The notes beneath the pieces were generated by a model. The model did not search any database, was not told the DNA's origin, and saw only the letters and a program-made list of their open reading frames with translations. From NCBI GenBank assembly GCA_017420455.1, contig JAFOJB010000211.1, positions 1 through 8,205 of the forward strand: a stretch of DNA of 8,205 bases, written 5' to 3'. Each line of letters opens with the position of its first letter. Within the stretch, counting starts at the first letter, position 1. Origin of the DNA: Blautia sp. (GTDB lineage Bacteria > Bacillota > Clostridia > Lachnospirales > Lachnospiraceae). Below, in pieces: positions 1 to 6,744 of the stretch. The translations under genes and the position numbers were made by a program.

Positions 1-523
1 CCTCTGCAAGAGCCGCTTTCGCGATCTCCACATTCTTCACGTCCAGAACCAGCGTTCTGCCAAGACCTGCCGCCTTTTTCACCAGCTCTACGTATTTCGC
101 GCAGTCTGCGCTCTCGTCGCATCTTACGTTGATCACCTCTGCGTGCATTCTCTCGCCGATACGCTCATAATCCACCTTCGGGATCTCGGCAAGCTTTGCT
201 TCCACAGCCGCGTCATCCATGCAGGTGCACAGATTCACCGCATATCTTGCCTTGCTCACAAAGGTTTTTTCATGTCTGAAAAGAACGGTCTCGCCGCCAA
301 GAGAATACTCATTCTCACCGGCTCCGATCTTGATGGATTTCATGGGCGGAGCAGTCGCCTCGGAAAGGGAAGCGATCGCTTCATCGGACATATGCGGACA
401 CTGCTCGATCTTCATGGCGCCCTGGGCGACCTTCATGGAGAAAGCCATACAGGTAGGGCATCCGCACTCCTTGCAGTTTTTCTTCGGTGTCAATTTAAAA
501 ATCTGAATACCATTCAATGCCAT
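1..523 (-). CDS. acsC: Corrinoid iron-sulfur protein large (gamma) subunit AcsC, N-terminal part
   Basis: Large subunit of the corrinoid iron-sulfur protein (CFeSP), the cytoplasmic carrier that takes the methyl group from methyl-tetrahydrofolate and delivers it to acetyl-CoA synthase. About 174 codons are visible; the rest, including the C-terminal corrinoid-binding domain, lies beyond the left edge, so this is a partial gene and not a broken one. The N-terminus MALNGIQIFKLTPKKNC is typical of the family. It leads into the [4Fe-4S] motif, with Cys17, Cys20, Cys25 and Cys42 in the expected spacing. An additional Cys22 sits inside the motif (ECGCPTC, where I recall Thr in Moorella). ATG at 523-521 has AGGAGG at 538-533, nine bases upstream. 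It follows acsD by 21 bp, which fits co-translation of the two CFeSP subunits. Family assignment is sure; the role of Cys22 is unknown. Confidence 0.95.
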   Translation of the reverse strand, partial: MALNGIQIFKLTPKKNCKECGCPTCMAFSMKVAQGAMKIEQCPHMSDEAIASLSEATAPPMKSIKIGAGENEYSLGGETVLFRHEKTFVSKARYAVNLCTCMDDAAVEAKLAEIPKVDYERIGERMHAEVINVRCDESADCAKYVELVKKAAGLGRTLVLDVKNVEIAKAALAE

Positions 524-544
524 TGTTTTCTTCCTCCTATCTGA

Positions 545-1486
545 TTACACAAGTGCCTTGATGAGCGCGGAAATCGTTTCTACAGACTTTGGATGTCTGA
601 GGATCACAGCGTCGCTTCCTGCAGCCAGGTCTGCCGCGGCAGTGACAACTTCCATATCGATTCCTCTTTCCTCAACGTTCCCCCACTCCGGCATATCAGC
701 TTCGGAAGCGGTAGATTCCTTTACGCCCCAGGTTTCAGCGGAAACCGGTGTAATGATAGGCATCTGAAGCATGTTATCGTTCTGTCCGAGTGCGGCGCCT
801 TTGATACGGTCCATGGTGGATACCACGTACTCATATCCATATCCGGCTGCTGCGCTTCCGACGTTCATAACGATCTTCTGGGCATTCACACCGAGCTGTG
901 TGGTGACAACGTTCAGCTGCTTTGCCAGGTTGATATCAACTGCGGACTCAGCGCCGACGATCTGATCATAGGCAAGACCGGCTGCCGCGCCGATTGCCTT
1001 GTAATTCTCTTCTTTTTCAGACATGACAAGGACATTCCTGCCCTGAAGCACTTCTGCAACCTTCGGAAGAAGTTCCGCATCCTTCTCCACATTCTTGCAC
1101 CCCTCTACCACCAGCGGACAGTCAACAGCGTCAGCAACTTCCTTCACGATGGCAATGAGCTCGTCTACACTCTTGTTGGCGCCATTGGGATCTCCGCCTT
1201 CCAGGTTCAGGGCAAGGAAATCAACACCTGCAAAGGATGCTGCTTTCTTTGCGATCTCACCCATGGATGCGGCTCCTTCGTAGAAGGCCTTGATACCGTC
1301 TGCGAAGCCTTCCAGGCCGCCGTCGGAGATCTCGATGCCAACCTTCGGCGCATTTGCGGTAGGTGCATCAAATGTATAGAATGGGAAAGTGCTGTTTCCA
1401 CCGATCGTCACTGTCTTGTCGCCGCTTCCGATGGTTACTGTGTTCGTTTTGGCATTGAATTTCTGGGGTTTCTGATTAAACGGCAT
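545..1486 (-). CDS. acsD: Corrinoid iron-sulfur protein small (delta) subunit AcsD
   Basis: Small subunit of the CFeSP, 313 residues, close to the usual 310-325. In the family it is a TIM-barrel protein that pairs with AcsC and helps hold the corrinoid cofactor between the subunits. The protein begins MPFNQKPQKFNAKTNTVTIG and carries the KVGIEISDGG stretch near residue 50, LALNLEGGDPN near residue 93, PLVVEGCKN near residue 125 and the C-terminal MPIITPVSAETWGVKE stretch, all as expected for CdhD/AcsD. There is no signal peptide or membrane segment, so it is cytoplasmic. ATG at 1486-1484 has AAGGAGG at 1503-1497, ten bases upstream. It is separated from acsB by 133 bp holding two hairpins, so its expression may be set apart from acsB, while acsC follows closely. 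Nothing looks truncated. Confidence 0.95.
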   Translation of the reverse strand: MPFNQKPQKFNAKTNTVTIGSGDKTVTIGGNSTFPFYTFDAPTANAPKVGIEISDGGLEGFADGIKAFYEGAASMGEIAKKAASFAGVDFLALNLEGGDPNGANKSVDELIAIVKEVADAVDCPLVVEGCKNVEKDAELLPKVAEVLQGRNVLVMSEKEENYKAIGAAAGLAYDQIVGAESAVDINLAKQLNVVTTQLGVNAQKIVMNVGSAAAGYGYEYVVSTMDRIKGAALGQNDNMLQMPIITPVSAETWGVKESTASEADMPEWGNVEERGIDMEVVTAAADLAAGSDAVILRHPKSVETISALIKALV

Positions 1487-1496
1487 TGCTGATTAG

Positions 1497-1547
1497 CCTC
1501 CTTCAAAAAAATATACTCCGCAGGCATACCGTCCAGGTATGCCTGCG
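1497..1547 (-). terminator. Perfect hairpin plus U7 run just upstream of acsD
   Basis: A perfect 12-bp inverted repeat, CGCAGGCATACC at 1519-1530 (plus strand) and its complement at 1536-1547, with a 5-nt loop. Reading on the minus strand, the hairpin is followed after GAGTATA by seven T residues (1511-1505) and then directly by the acsD Shine-Dalgarno site (1503-1497). The layout resembles an intrinsic terminator, with a slightly long gap between stem and U run. Since acsD and acsC lie downstream in the same pathway, partial termination, an mRNA-stabilising or processing hairpin, or control of access to the ribosome-binding site are all possible. A 29-bp DNA palindrome could also be a protein-binding site. 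The stem and T run are seen; the function is inferred. Confidence 0.6.
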
Positions 1548-1559
1548 TTCTCCGCGAAC

Positions 1560-1611
1560 AAGTATACTACAACCCGCCGCAGCGGCGCAAGTGGCAATAT
1601 ACTTAAAAAAA
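1560..1611 (-). other. Second intercistronic hairpin, just after acsB
   Basis: Immediately downstream of the acsB stop codon the minus strand has a T7 run (1611-1605), then an imperfect stem-loop. Its outer arms are AAGTATA and TATACTT (1598-1604 and 1560-1566), and an inner GC stem of 5 bp (1583-1587 with 1575-1579) closes on a 3-nt loop. The segment between the arms is only partly paired. On the minus strand the T run precedes the hairpin, so this is not a standard intrinsic terminator for acsB. It may protect the 3' end of a processed acsB transcript. The structure is moderately supported; the function is unknown. Confidence 0.4.
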
Positions 1612-1619
1612 TCTGGTAA

Positions 1620-3749
1620 TTACATCATCGGTTCCAGACCAAGTGCCGGATGGCCTTTCTCGGTCAGGAAGGCAACGAGCTCTTCCGGATCGGTAGCGAT
1701 GGTCTCGTCGCCGATCATATCGGTGAAGTTTTCGATTCCGTAAAGTTCCTGGGCAGATTTGTTCAGCTTCTCGGCGATGAACTCCTTCAGCTCTTTGGGC
1801 ATCCAGACGATACGCTCGATGCCGCCCTCAGCCTTCATGAACTTCTTGGAAGCGATGAAGTGCTTGCCGTGTCCCATGAAACCGGGAGTCTGGACACCGC
1901 CGCCGGTCATGGAAGCCATTTCCGGGAAGGTCATTCCAAGAGGAGTCATGCCTGCATATTCACGGTTTGCGATGACAACGCCGTTGCTGAAGGGCTCGAT
2001 ACCGCAGATACACTCGAAGCATCCGCAGCTGGTCATAGGATCCTGCATGATGGAGTACAGTGTAACGTGCTCCAGAGCACCCTGGGAGAATTTCTGAACT
2101 GCTTCATCTACGTCCTCATAGGATCCAAGATTCTCATCGATGGGACGCTCCTTGGTGATCACCTGGCAGGGGCCGGCGGGATCCAGCTCGTTGGTAGCCT
2201 TTGCATCCAGCCAGGAAACAGCGCCGCAGAGTCCAAGTCTCTCAGGCGTTACCACACATACGTGGGACGGTGAGAAGGCCTGGCAGAGGATGCAGCTGTA
2301 GTAAACGTCTACGGACTCATCGGTCAGGTTGGCAAGACGGTCGTCACGTTTGTTGAAGATCGGGACAGCGACTTCGTGGCGGATCCTGGTGCACTCTGCG
2401 GGATCGGTATAGATCACAACCTCGCACTTGTCCACTACCGCGTCGAATTCGTTCTTCACCTGGGTATAAAGAACCTCGCCGATGTGTCTGATGCGGAAGC
2501 CTGCGTTGAAGGCGTTGATGCTGATACGGATACGCTGCATATCACGCTGTCCTGTATGATATACACCCTCGATGCAGTTGATGTAGTTGTGGAATTTACG
2601 CTCAATGACGGGCTCGAAATCCGGCTGCATGTTCTTTCCGGCAACCTTCACTACATACGCGATGCTGTTCTTGCTTCCCAGCTCCATCTCGTCTGCTTCC
2701 GGTCCGATCACGGTGATCTTGTGGTCTTCGATCTCGGAAGCCTCGACGGTCTGCACAAGCTCAGCGCAGTCCACACGGGAACCGTCGAACTCGACCTGCA
2801 TCTCTTTCCGGCGGATGATCTCGCCTTCGAAAGCGGAAGCGAAAGCAACGGGAATATCCACGTTGGTGATCTTGATCTTGATATCTCTTGCCTCAAGAGA
2901 AGTGGCATTGAACTTGCTTACATCCTCCTGAACGATCAGGCTCTTCGGTACGCGGAAGATGTTCTCGGTCTCGTTGGTGATGACCGGGAAGCCAAGAGCG
3001 ATCGCGCCGGCGCCGCAGGCAACGATCACATCGTCCAGCGGAGCGAAAGCGTTTACGAAGGCCGGTACACGCTTGAAGGTGTACTCCATCAGTGCTGCGG
3101 CATCGCCCGGCTTTACATTACCGAAGATCAGGGCTGCACGGATTGCGACAGATACGACATGGATTACGGATGTCACATCTTTTCCGAGCGGAATGACACG
3201 GACAGCGTCGCCGGTATTCATTCCGGCCTCTGCTACCTGATCGCAGACACCGCCTACCAGCGTTACCAGGATACCCTGTGCCTGATAGGATTTTACAAGG
3301 TTTACAGCTTCCTCTGTGGTGGGAGCTGCGCCGAGGATTACCGCTACGCCGGGGATATCTCCGGTTACGAGCGGAACGCCCAGGTTACGGATAACGGCAT
3401 CCGGAAGATGTCCGTACAGAGGCTGCTCGTAGGGAACCTGGCCGTCGATATATTTCAGAGCCTCAATAAATTCCGCGCAGAGAGCAGTGGCGACACCGGA
3501 CATGAACGCATCGTTCAGTCTCTTTTCTCTGGTCATCAGTGTCTTTACGACGCCGAGAGCTTCCTTCAGCTCCTTCAGGGTAGTTACCTTTACGCCGGTC
3601 ACTGCGTAGTAGCAGGGAAGGCAGTATGCGGTATCCGGGAAGCTGACTGCCTTCTCTTCGCCGTACTGTGCGATTGCGCCGTCGATTGCCTGCTCGGTCA
3701 GGCCATATACGGCATCGTTACCATTAAATACTCTCTCAAAAAGTGTCAA
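1620..3749 (-). CDS. acsB: Acetyl-CoA synthase / CODH-ACS alpha subunit AcsB
   Basis: Acetyl-CoA synthase, 709 residues, the cytoplasmic enzyme that condenses CO (from AcsA through an internal tunnel), a methyl group (from CFeSP) and CoA into acetyl-CoA at the nickel-iron A-cluster. The [4Fe-4S] ligands are Cys486, Cys489, Cys498 and Cys508 (SCILCQAF ... HVC ... GLCGAVSW). The Cys-Gly-Cys motif that holds the distal nickel is Cys575/Cys577 (MTSCGCFEC). These sit exactly 20 positions before the ligands known in Moorella AcsB (506, 509, 518, 528, 595, 597), in line with a shorter N-terminus. Phe492 matches the Phe that lies near the nickel in that enzyme. Two more cysteines, 580 and 582, follow the CGC motif. 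The start is TTG at 3749-3747. An in-frame stop lies at 3773-3771 with no ATG or GTG between, and AGGAGG lies eight bases upstream. It follows the acsF-like gene by 38 bp. Confidence 0.97.
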   Translation of the reverse strand: MTLFERVFNGNDAVYGLTEQAIDGAIAQYGEEKAVSFPDTAYCLPCYYAVTGVKVTTLKELKEALGVVKTLMTREKRLNDAFMSGVATALCAEFIEALKYIDGQVPYEQPLYGHLPDAVIRNLGVPLVTGDIPGVAVILGAAPTTEEAVNLVKSYQAQGILVTLVGGVCDQVAEAGMNTGDAVRVIPLGKDVTSVIHVVSVAIRAALIFGNVKPGDAAALMEYTFKRVPAFVNAFAPLDDVIVACGAGAIALGFPVITNETENIFRVPKSLIVQEDVSKFNATSLEARDIKIKITNVDIPVAFASAFEGEIIRRKEMQVEFDGSRVDCAELVQTVEASEIEDHKITVIGPEADEMELGSKNSIAYVVKVAGKNMQPDFEPVIERKFHNYINCIEGVYHTGQRDMQRIRISINAFNAGFRIRHIGEVLYTQVKNEFDAVVDKCEVVIYTDPAECTRIRHEVAVPIFNKRDDRLANLTDESVDVYYSCILCQAFSPSHVCVVTPERLGLCGAVSWLDAKATNELDPAGPCQVITKERPIDENLGSYEDVDEAVQKFSQGALEHVTLYSIMQDPMTSCGCFECICGIEPFSNGVVIANREYAGMTPLGMTFPEMASMTGGGVQTPGFMGHGKHFIASKKFMKAEGGIERIVWMPKELKEFIAEKLNKSAQELYGIENFTDMIGDETIATDPEELVAFLTEKGHPALGLEPMM

Positions 3750-3763
3750 TGCGATTACCTCCT
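3747..3763 (-). promoter_or_regulatory. Ribosome-binding site fixing a TTG start for acsB
   Basis: AGGAGG at 3763-3758 on the minus strand stands eight bases before TTG at 3749-3747. The frame upstream of this TTG is closed by TAA at 3773-3771, and the codons between contain no ATG or GTG. The encoded start MTLFERVFNG fits the N-terminus of shorter clostridial AcsB proteins. TTG is therefore the best start, and the strong site may compensate for the weaker codon. Confidence 0.8.
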
Positions 3764-3787
3764 GTTCATATTACGTAACTGCAAAAA

Positions 3788-4558
3788 TCAATTGCCAATC
3801 CTGTCGATGGTCTCCTTGATCTTCCGGATCTCCTCCACCGCTGCAGGGCTGTAGTCGTAGGGAGAGGTTCCCTGACGGTCCGCGTCCATGATCTCGGTAT
3901 TGTAGTGGACAATTCCCAGCAGGTCCTCTTCCGGGATATGGGAACGGACGAATTCCTCGTCCTTTTCATCCCTTACTTTATTTGCCACCACATGGACCTG
4001 TTTTACTCCCAGGTCAGACGCCAGACGCTTCACATTCCGGTAGGTCTGTACGCTTCTGGCTCCCGGTTCGATCACGACGATGAACTGATCCATTCCTTCC
4101 GTGGTGCCGCGGCCGAGATGCTCCAGCCCGGCTTCCATGTCAAGGATCACCACATCCCCCCGATGGAGCACCAGGTTGCTGATGATCCTGCGGAGCATCA
4201 CATGCTCCGGGCATACGCAGCCTGCTCCGCCGGTCTCCACTGTGCCAAGCAGAAGGAGCTTGACACCGTTTTTCACCTGGCCATACGCATCCGGAATATC
4301 ATCCACCTTAGGGTTCAGCTTGTAGAAGGCATTGTCAGGGCCTGCCCCGGTTCTCTCCTCGATGAGCCTGCGCATCTTGCTGATGGGAACGATCTTCCCC
4401 AGCTCCTCCTCGGAGAAACCAAGAGCAAGTCCAAGATTGGCGTCCGGATCTACATCCGCCGCCAGAACATGATGTCCTTCCTCTGCGTATAATCTGGCAA
4501 GCGTAGCGGCGAAGGTGGTTTTACCCACCCCGCCCTTGCCTGTTACGGCTATTTTCAT
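3788..4558 (-). CDS. acsF: CooC-type nickel-insertion ATPase, probably AcsF (ACS maturation)
   Basis: A 256-residue P-loop ATPase of the SIMIBI/MinD class, CooC family, which loads nickel into CODH or ACS in the cytoplasm. The deviant Walker A motif GKGGVGKTT is at residues 7-15 and the ADVDPDANLG segment at about 34-43. The metal-binding CxC is Cys114/Cys116 (GCVCPEH), and the Walker B-like segment LDMEAGLEH is at 139-147. The ATG overlaps the acsA stop codon by one base (TGATG at 4560-4556). Only a weak purine-rich site (GAGAGG, 13 bases upstream) is present, so translation is probably coupled to acsA. Its position between acsA and acsB fits AcsF, the ACS nickel chaperone, but sequence alone does not separate AcsF from CooC; either or both enzymes could be its client. 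Family confidence is high, the AcsF name moderate. Confidence 0.9.
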   Translation of the reverse strand: MKIAVTGKGGVGKTTFAATLARLYAEEGHHVLAADVDPDANLGLALGFSEEELGKIVPISKMRRLIEERTGAGPDNAFYKLNPKVDDIPDAYGQVKNGVKLLLLGTVETGGAGCVCPEHVMLRRIISNLVLHRGDVVILDMEAGLEHLGRGTTEGMDQFIVVIEPGARSVQTYRNVKRLASDLGVKQVHVVANKVRDEKDEEFVRSHIPEEDLLGIVHYNTEIMDADRQGTSPYDYSPAAVEEIRKIKETIDRIGN

Positions 4559-6450
4559 CAGATTCCGATTGCCTCTCTCTTCTGTTCGATGCGCTCGATC
4601 ATCTTATCTACCAGCTTATCGATATCCGTTTCTACGGTATATGCGGAGCCTGTCCACTGACGGACTCCCTCGGTCAGCCAGTACTGCATTTCTGTAGAAC
4701 CTGCCACATAGGGATCTACGCCAAGGAAGGTATCCAGACCGGTCGCTACGACATAGTTTCCGATGGAAACGGCCTTCTCGGACATCCACTCGGGAGCGCA
4801 GCCTACAACCGGAAGCTGGTTGATCTGCAGACCGGAATCCTTTGCCAGCTCTGCAACCAGGACCATCATACGGGAAATATCAACGCAGGAGCCCATGTGG
4901 AGTACCGGCGGGATATCAGCCAGCTCGCAGACACGCTTCAGACCGGCGCCGCACAGATCCTTCGCCCTCTTATCCATCAGTCCGGCCTTGGCAGCTGCCT
5001 GAGCGGCACATCCTGAGGCGACGATGATGATATCGTTGGCGATCAGCTTCTTCATCAGATCGATGTGGGCGGTATCCGGACGAACCTTCGGGTTATTGCA
5101 TCCGACCATGGCTACCGCGCCGCGGATAACGCCGGAGGTGACGCACTCAAGGAGAGGCTTGGTGGTACCGGTAACATCTACCTGGGAATTGGTTACGTTG
5201 TCCAGAACCTTGACTATTGCTTCCAGGGAATATCCGACGGTTGCTTTCTGCTTCAGCTGCGGAATATGTACCAGCTCCGGCTTTCTGTTCTTAAAGTTCT
5301 CAACAGCCAGCTTCACGATGGCTTTTGCCTTCTCGTCCGCGGTCTCCGCATCGAAGCGGATGAACTCGGAATCAGGCATTCTGGCGATCGGGGAAGTGGT
5401 GACGAATTTGGTATGGAAGCACTTGGAAAGCGGTCCAAGGGCCGGGAAGATGCACTGTACGTCTACGACGATGGCTTCGCAGGCTCCGGTGAGCACTACG
5501 TTCTCCTGCTGCAGGAAGTTGCCCGCCATCGGGATGCCGCGGCGCATTGCCACCTCGTTGGAGGTACAGCAGACGCCGGAGATGGTGATCCCCTTCGCGC
5601 CGACAGATTTAGCCAGGGCGATCATTTCCGGATCCTCTGCCCAGTCGCAGATCTTCTCGGAAAGGCTCGGATCATGTCCATGAACGACGATGTTGACGTC
5701 CTCTTCCTTCATGACGCCAAGGTTGGCCTCGGTCTCGATGGGCTTCGGGGTTCCGAACAGTACGTCGGAAAATTCGGTACCGGCCATGGACCCGCCCCAT
5801 CCATCGGCCATACCGCAGCGCAGGGACTGTCTTACCAGCTGCTCCGGAAGAGAGGAACATCCCATGTGGGCTGTATGCAGAGAGGAGGAAACCTCACGGT
5901 CGATCGCGCGGGGAGCCAGTTCCAGCTCGATGAGCTTTTCCTTCTGGCCTGCGGGCATTCTGTCGAGGAATCTCTGATATCCGAATACCTTGCCGTATTC
6001 CTCGAGTCCCATGTATGCCACTTCATGGGCGAGATCGTAGATATCCTTTCCTTCGGTCTCTACGCCCCATTCCTTCGCGATGCGGATCAGCTTGTCGGGA
6101 TCCTTTACCCTGTAAGCGCCGTCCGGTTTGGAATGATAAAGAGTGTTGCAAATTTCACGGCCATGATCGGAGTGTGTCGCAGCTCCGCCAGCTGTGAACT
6201 TCAGATAATTACGTCCAACAATGCCATGTGCGTCACATCCGCAGATTCCTCTCGGGGCTTTCGCTGTGATACGGCAGGGACCCATTGCGCAGATCCGGCA
6301 GCAAATACCCTGCTCACCGAACTTACAGTGGGGAGTCTGATTTTTCACACGCATCTGCCAGGAGTCTGCGCCGACCTTTGCGCCTGTCTCGAGCAGTCTG
6401 TTAGTGGCGGCCTCGAACTCCTCCACTGTGGTCAATTTGAATTCACTCAT
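4558..6450 (-). CDS. acsA: Anaerobic CO dehydrogenase, CODH/ACS beta subunit (AcsA/CooS)
   Basis: Nickel-iron carbon monoxide dehydrogenase, 630 residues from the chosen start. It reduces CO2 to CO with ferredoxin-level electrons for acetyl-CoA synthase, in the cytoplasm. Visible ligands: Cys42 and Cys50 for the shared D-cluster; Cys51, Cys54, Cys59 and Cys70 for the B-cluster; and for the C-cluster the HGHDP histidine (257-261), Cys294/295, Cys333, Cys451, Cys481 and Cys522. Lys559 in MSEKA matches the catalytic lysine of the family. The proton-path histidines keep His93 and His96, but the next two positions are Glu99 and Asn102. An upstream in-frame ATG exists at 6480, but AAGGAGG at 6463-6457 stands six bases before ATG at 6450-6448, so the shorter start is preferred. 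The gene overlaps the following ATPase gene by one base and is preceded by a 294-bp structured leader. Adjacent acsB makes a CODH/ACS subunit more likely than a solo CooS. Confidence 0.97.
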   Translation of the reverse strand: MSEFKLTTVEEFEAATNRLLETGAKVGADSWQMRVKNQTPHCKFGEQGICCRICAMGPCRITAKAPRGICGCDAHGIVGRNYLKFTAGGAATHSDHGREICNTLYHSKPDGAYRVKDPDKLIRIAKEWGVETEGKDIYDLAHEVAYMGLEEYGKVFGYQRFLDRMPAGQKEKLIELELAPRAIDREVSSSLHTAHMGCSSLPEQLVRQSLRCGMADGWGGSMAGTEFSDVLFGTPKPIETEANLGVMKEEDVNIVVHGHDPSLSEKICDWAEDPEMIALAKSVGAKGITISGVCCTSNEVAMRRGIPMAGNFLQQENVVLTGACEAIVVDVQCIFPALGPLSKCFHTKFVTTSPIARMPDSEFIRFDAETADEKAKAIVKLAVENFKNRKPELVHIPQLKQKATVGYSLEAIVKVLDNVTNSQVDVTGTTKPLLECVTSGVIRGAVAMVGCNNPKVRPDTAHIDLMKKLIANDIIIVASGCAAQAAAKAGLMDKRAKDLCGAGLKRVCELADIPPVLHMGSCVDISRMMVLVAELAKDSGLQINQLPVVGCAPEWMSEKAVSIGNYVVATGLDTFLGVDPYVAGSTEMQYWLTEGVRQWTGSAYTVETDIDKLVDKMIERIEQKREAIGI

Positions 6451-6463
6451 TATGAACCTCCTT
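6448..6463 (-). promoter_or_regulatory. Ribosome-binding site fixing the acsA start
   Basis: AAGGAGG (6463-6457) with a six-base gap before ATG at 6450-6448. An earlier in-frame ATG at 6480-6478 would place this site inside the coding region and add ten residues (MYHKHLRRFI) that I do not recognise as part of the CODH family. The downstream ATG is therefore the likely start. Confidence 0.85.
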
Positions 6464-6600
6464 AAATGTTTATGGTACACCTCTTTGAAACACCTTAAGA
6501 ACCTGCCGGAAAGGCACGGATCCTCCTGCCGCGGTTTTGTCCGGTTGTTTCGGATAAAGCCGGCGTACTGTTCCCCTGCCTTTCGGATGGTTTCTTATAA

Positions 6601-6614
6601 CCGGGAACCCCCGG
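6601..6614 (-). other. Short GC hairpin in the acsA leader
   Basis: CCGGG (6601-6605) and CCCGG (6610-6614) form a perfect 5-bp stem with a 4-nt loop. On the minus strand it is followed by TTATAAG, not by a T run, so it is not a terminator by the usual rule. It could also be a small operator palindrome next to a -10-like TTATAA. Confidence 0.35.
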
Positions 6615-6669
6615 GAGTTTCTGTATTAAAAATGCAGCAGATAATCCTTTGCCTTCTTCGAAAGGTTTC

Positions 6670-6687
6670 CCGGTTCAGGAGAACCGG
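6670..6687 (-). other. Perfect 7-bp hairpin in the acsA leader
   Basis: CCGGTTC (6670-6676) and GAACCGG (6681-6687) make a perfect stem with a 4-nt loop. It stands one base from the adjacent 7-bp stem at 6689-6716. On the minus strand it is followed by GAAACC and not by a T run, so a role in RNA stability, processing or regulation is more likely than plain termination. Confidence 0.5.
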
Positions 6688-6688
6688 C

Positions 6689-6732
6689 AGGCTCTCATGA
6701 AAGACTGAAAGAGCCTCCGTCCCGAAGGACAG
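6689..6732 (-). other. Tandem hairpins just after cooC, one with a UUCG loop
   Basis: Two adjacent stems. The first, reading on the minus strand, is CTGTCC/GGACGG (6732-6727 with 6722-6717) closed by a C(UUCG)G tetraloop, a very stable RNA loop; one of its six pairs is G-U. The second is AGGCTCT/AGAGCCT (6716-6710 with 6695-6689), a perfect 7-bp stem with a 14-nt loop. They begin 12 bases after the cooC stop codon. No T run follows, so they do not form a textbook intrinsic terminator; 3'-end stabilisation of the metF-cooC transcript is possible. Confidence 0.5.
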
Positions 6733-6744
6733 TCCCCGGAGCTT

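Larger units (their letters stand above)
6451..6744 (-). other. 294-bp structured leader between cooC and acsA, no gene
   Basis: No credible gene lies here; one plus-strand frame crosses it but shows no family features. The cooC-proximal half carries several stem-loops, listed separately. The acsA-proximal half (about 6475-6600) is rich in short GC repeats such as GGCAGG and CCGG, with a weak TCCG/CGGA stem. I compared it by eye with cobalamin, T-box, tetrahydrofolate, cyclic di-GMP, glycine and NiCo riboswitch signatures and found no convincing match. I could not find a clear -35/-10 pair; AT-rich TTATAA and TAATAC stretches near 6595-6630 are possible -10 elements only. The size and structure suggest that acsA has its own promoter, an attenuator or an RNA-processing site. 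Function unassigned. Confidence 0.55.

Noticed and set aside
593..1492. 299-codon open frame on the plus strand opposite acsD
   Set aside because: Antisense to a full-length, well-matched acsD; its translation has irregular cysteine- and histidine-rich composition without any domain.
3771..3778. TTACGTAA palindrome between the acsF-like gene and acsB
   Set aside because: Only 8 bp, no second copy or flanking symmetry; expected by chance.
2376..3854. 492-codon open frame on the plus strand opposite acsB
   Set aside because: It lies antisense to a gene with all its catalytic residues, has no recognisable domain, and arises because the real gene rarely uses the codons that would read as stops on the other strand.
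5065..6465. 466-codon open frame on the plus strand opposite acsA
   Set aside because: Fully antisense to the CODH gene, with no family signature; a shadow of coding bias.
6475..6600. Possible nickel-cobalt, cobalamin or T-box riboswitch suggested by GGCAGG and ACCGCGG words
   Set aside because: The conserved cores and helix order of these classes could not be recognised; short GC words alone are not enough.
6630..6690. Resemblance to a cyclic di-GMP riboswitch (GAAACC...GGCAAAGG)
   Set aside because: The tetraloop/receptor and the second conserved half are missing, so the similarity looks accidental.
6404..6700. 98-codon plus-strand frame in the cooC-acsA spacer
   Set aside because: It begins inside acsA antisense, has low-complexity basic composition and no domain; the DNA there is better explained by RNA hairpins.
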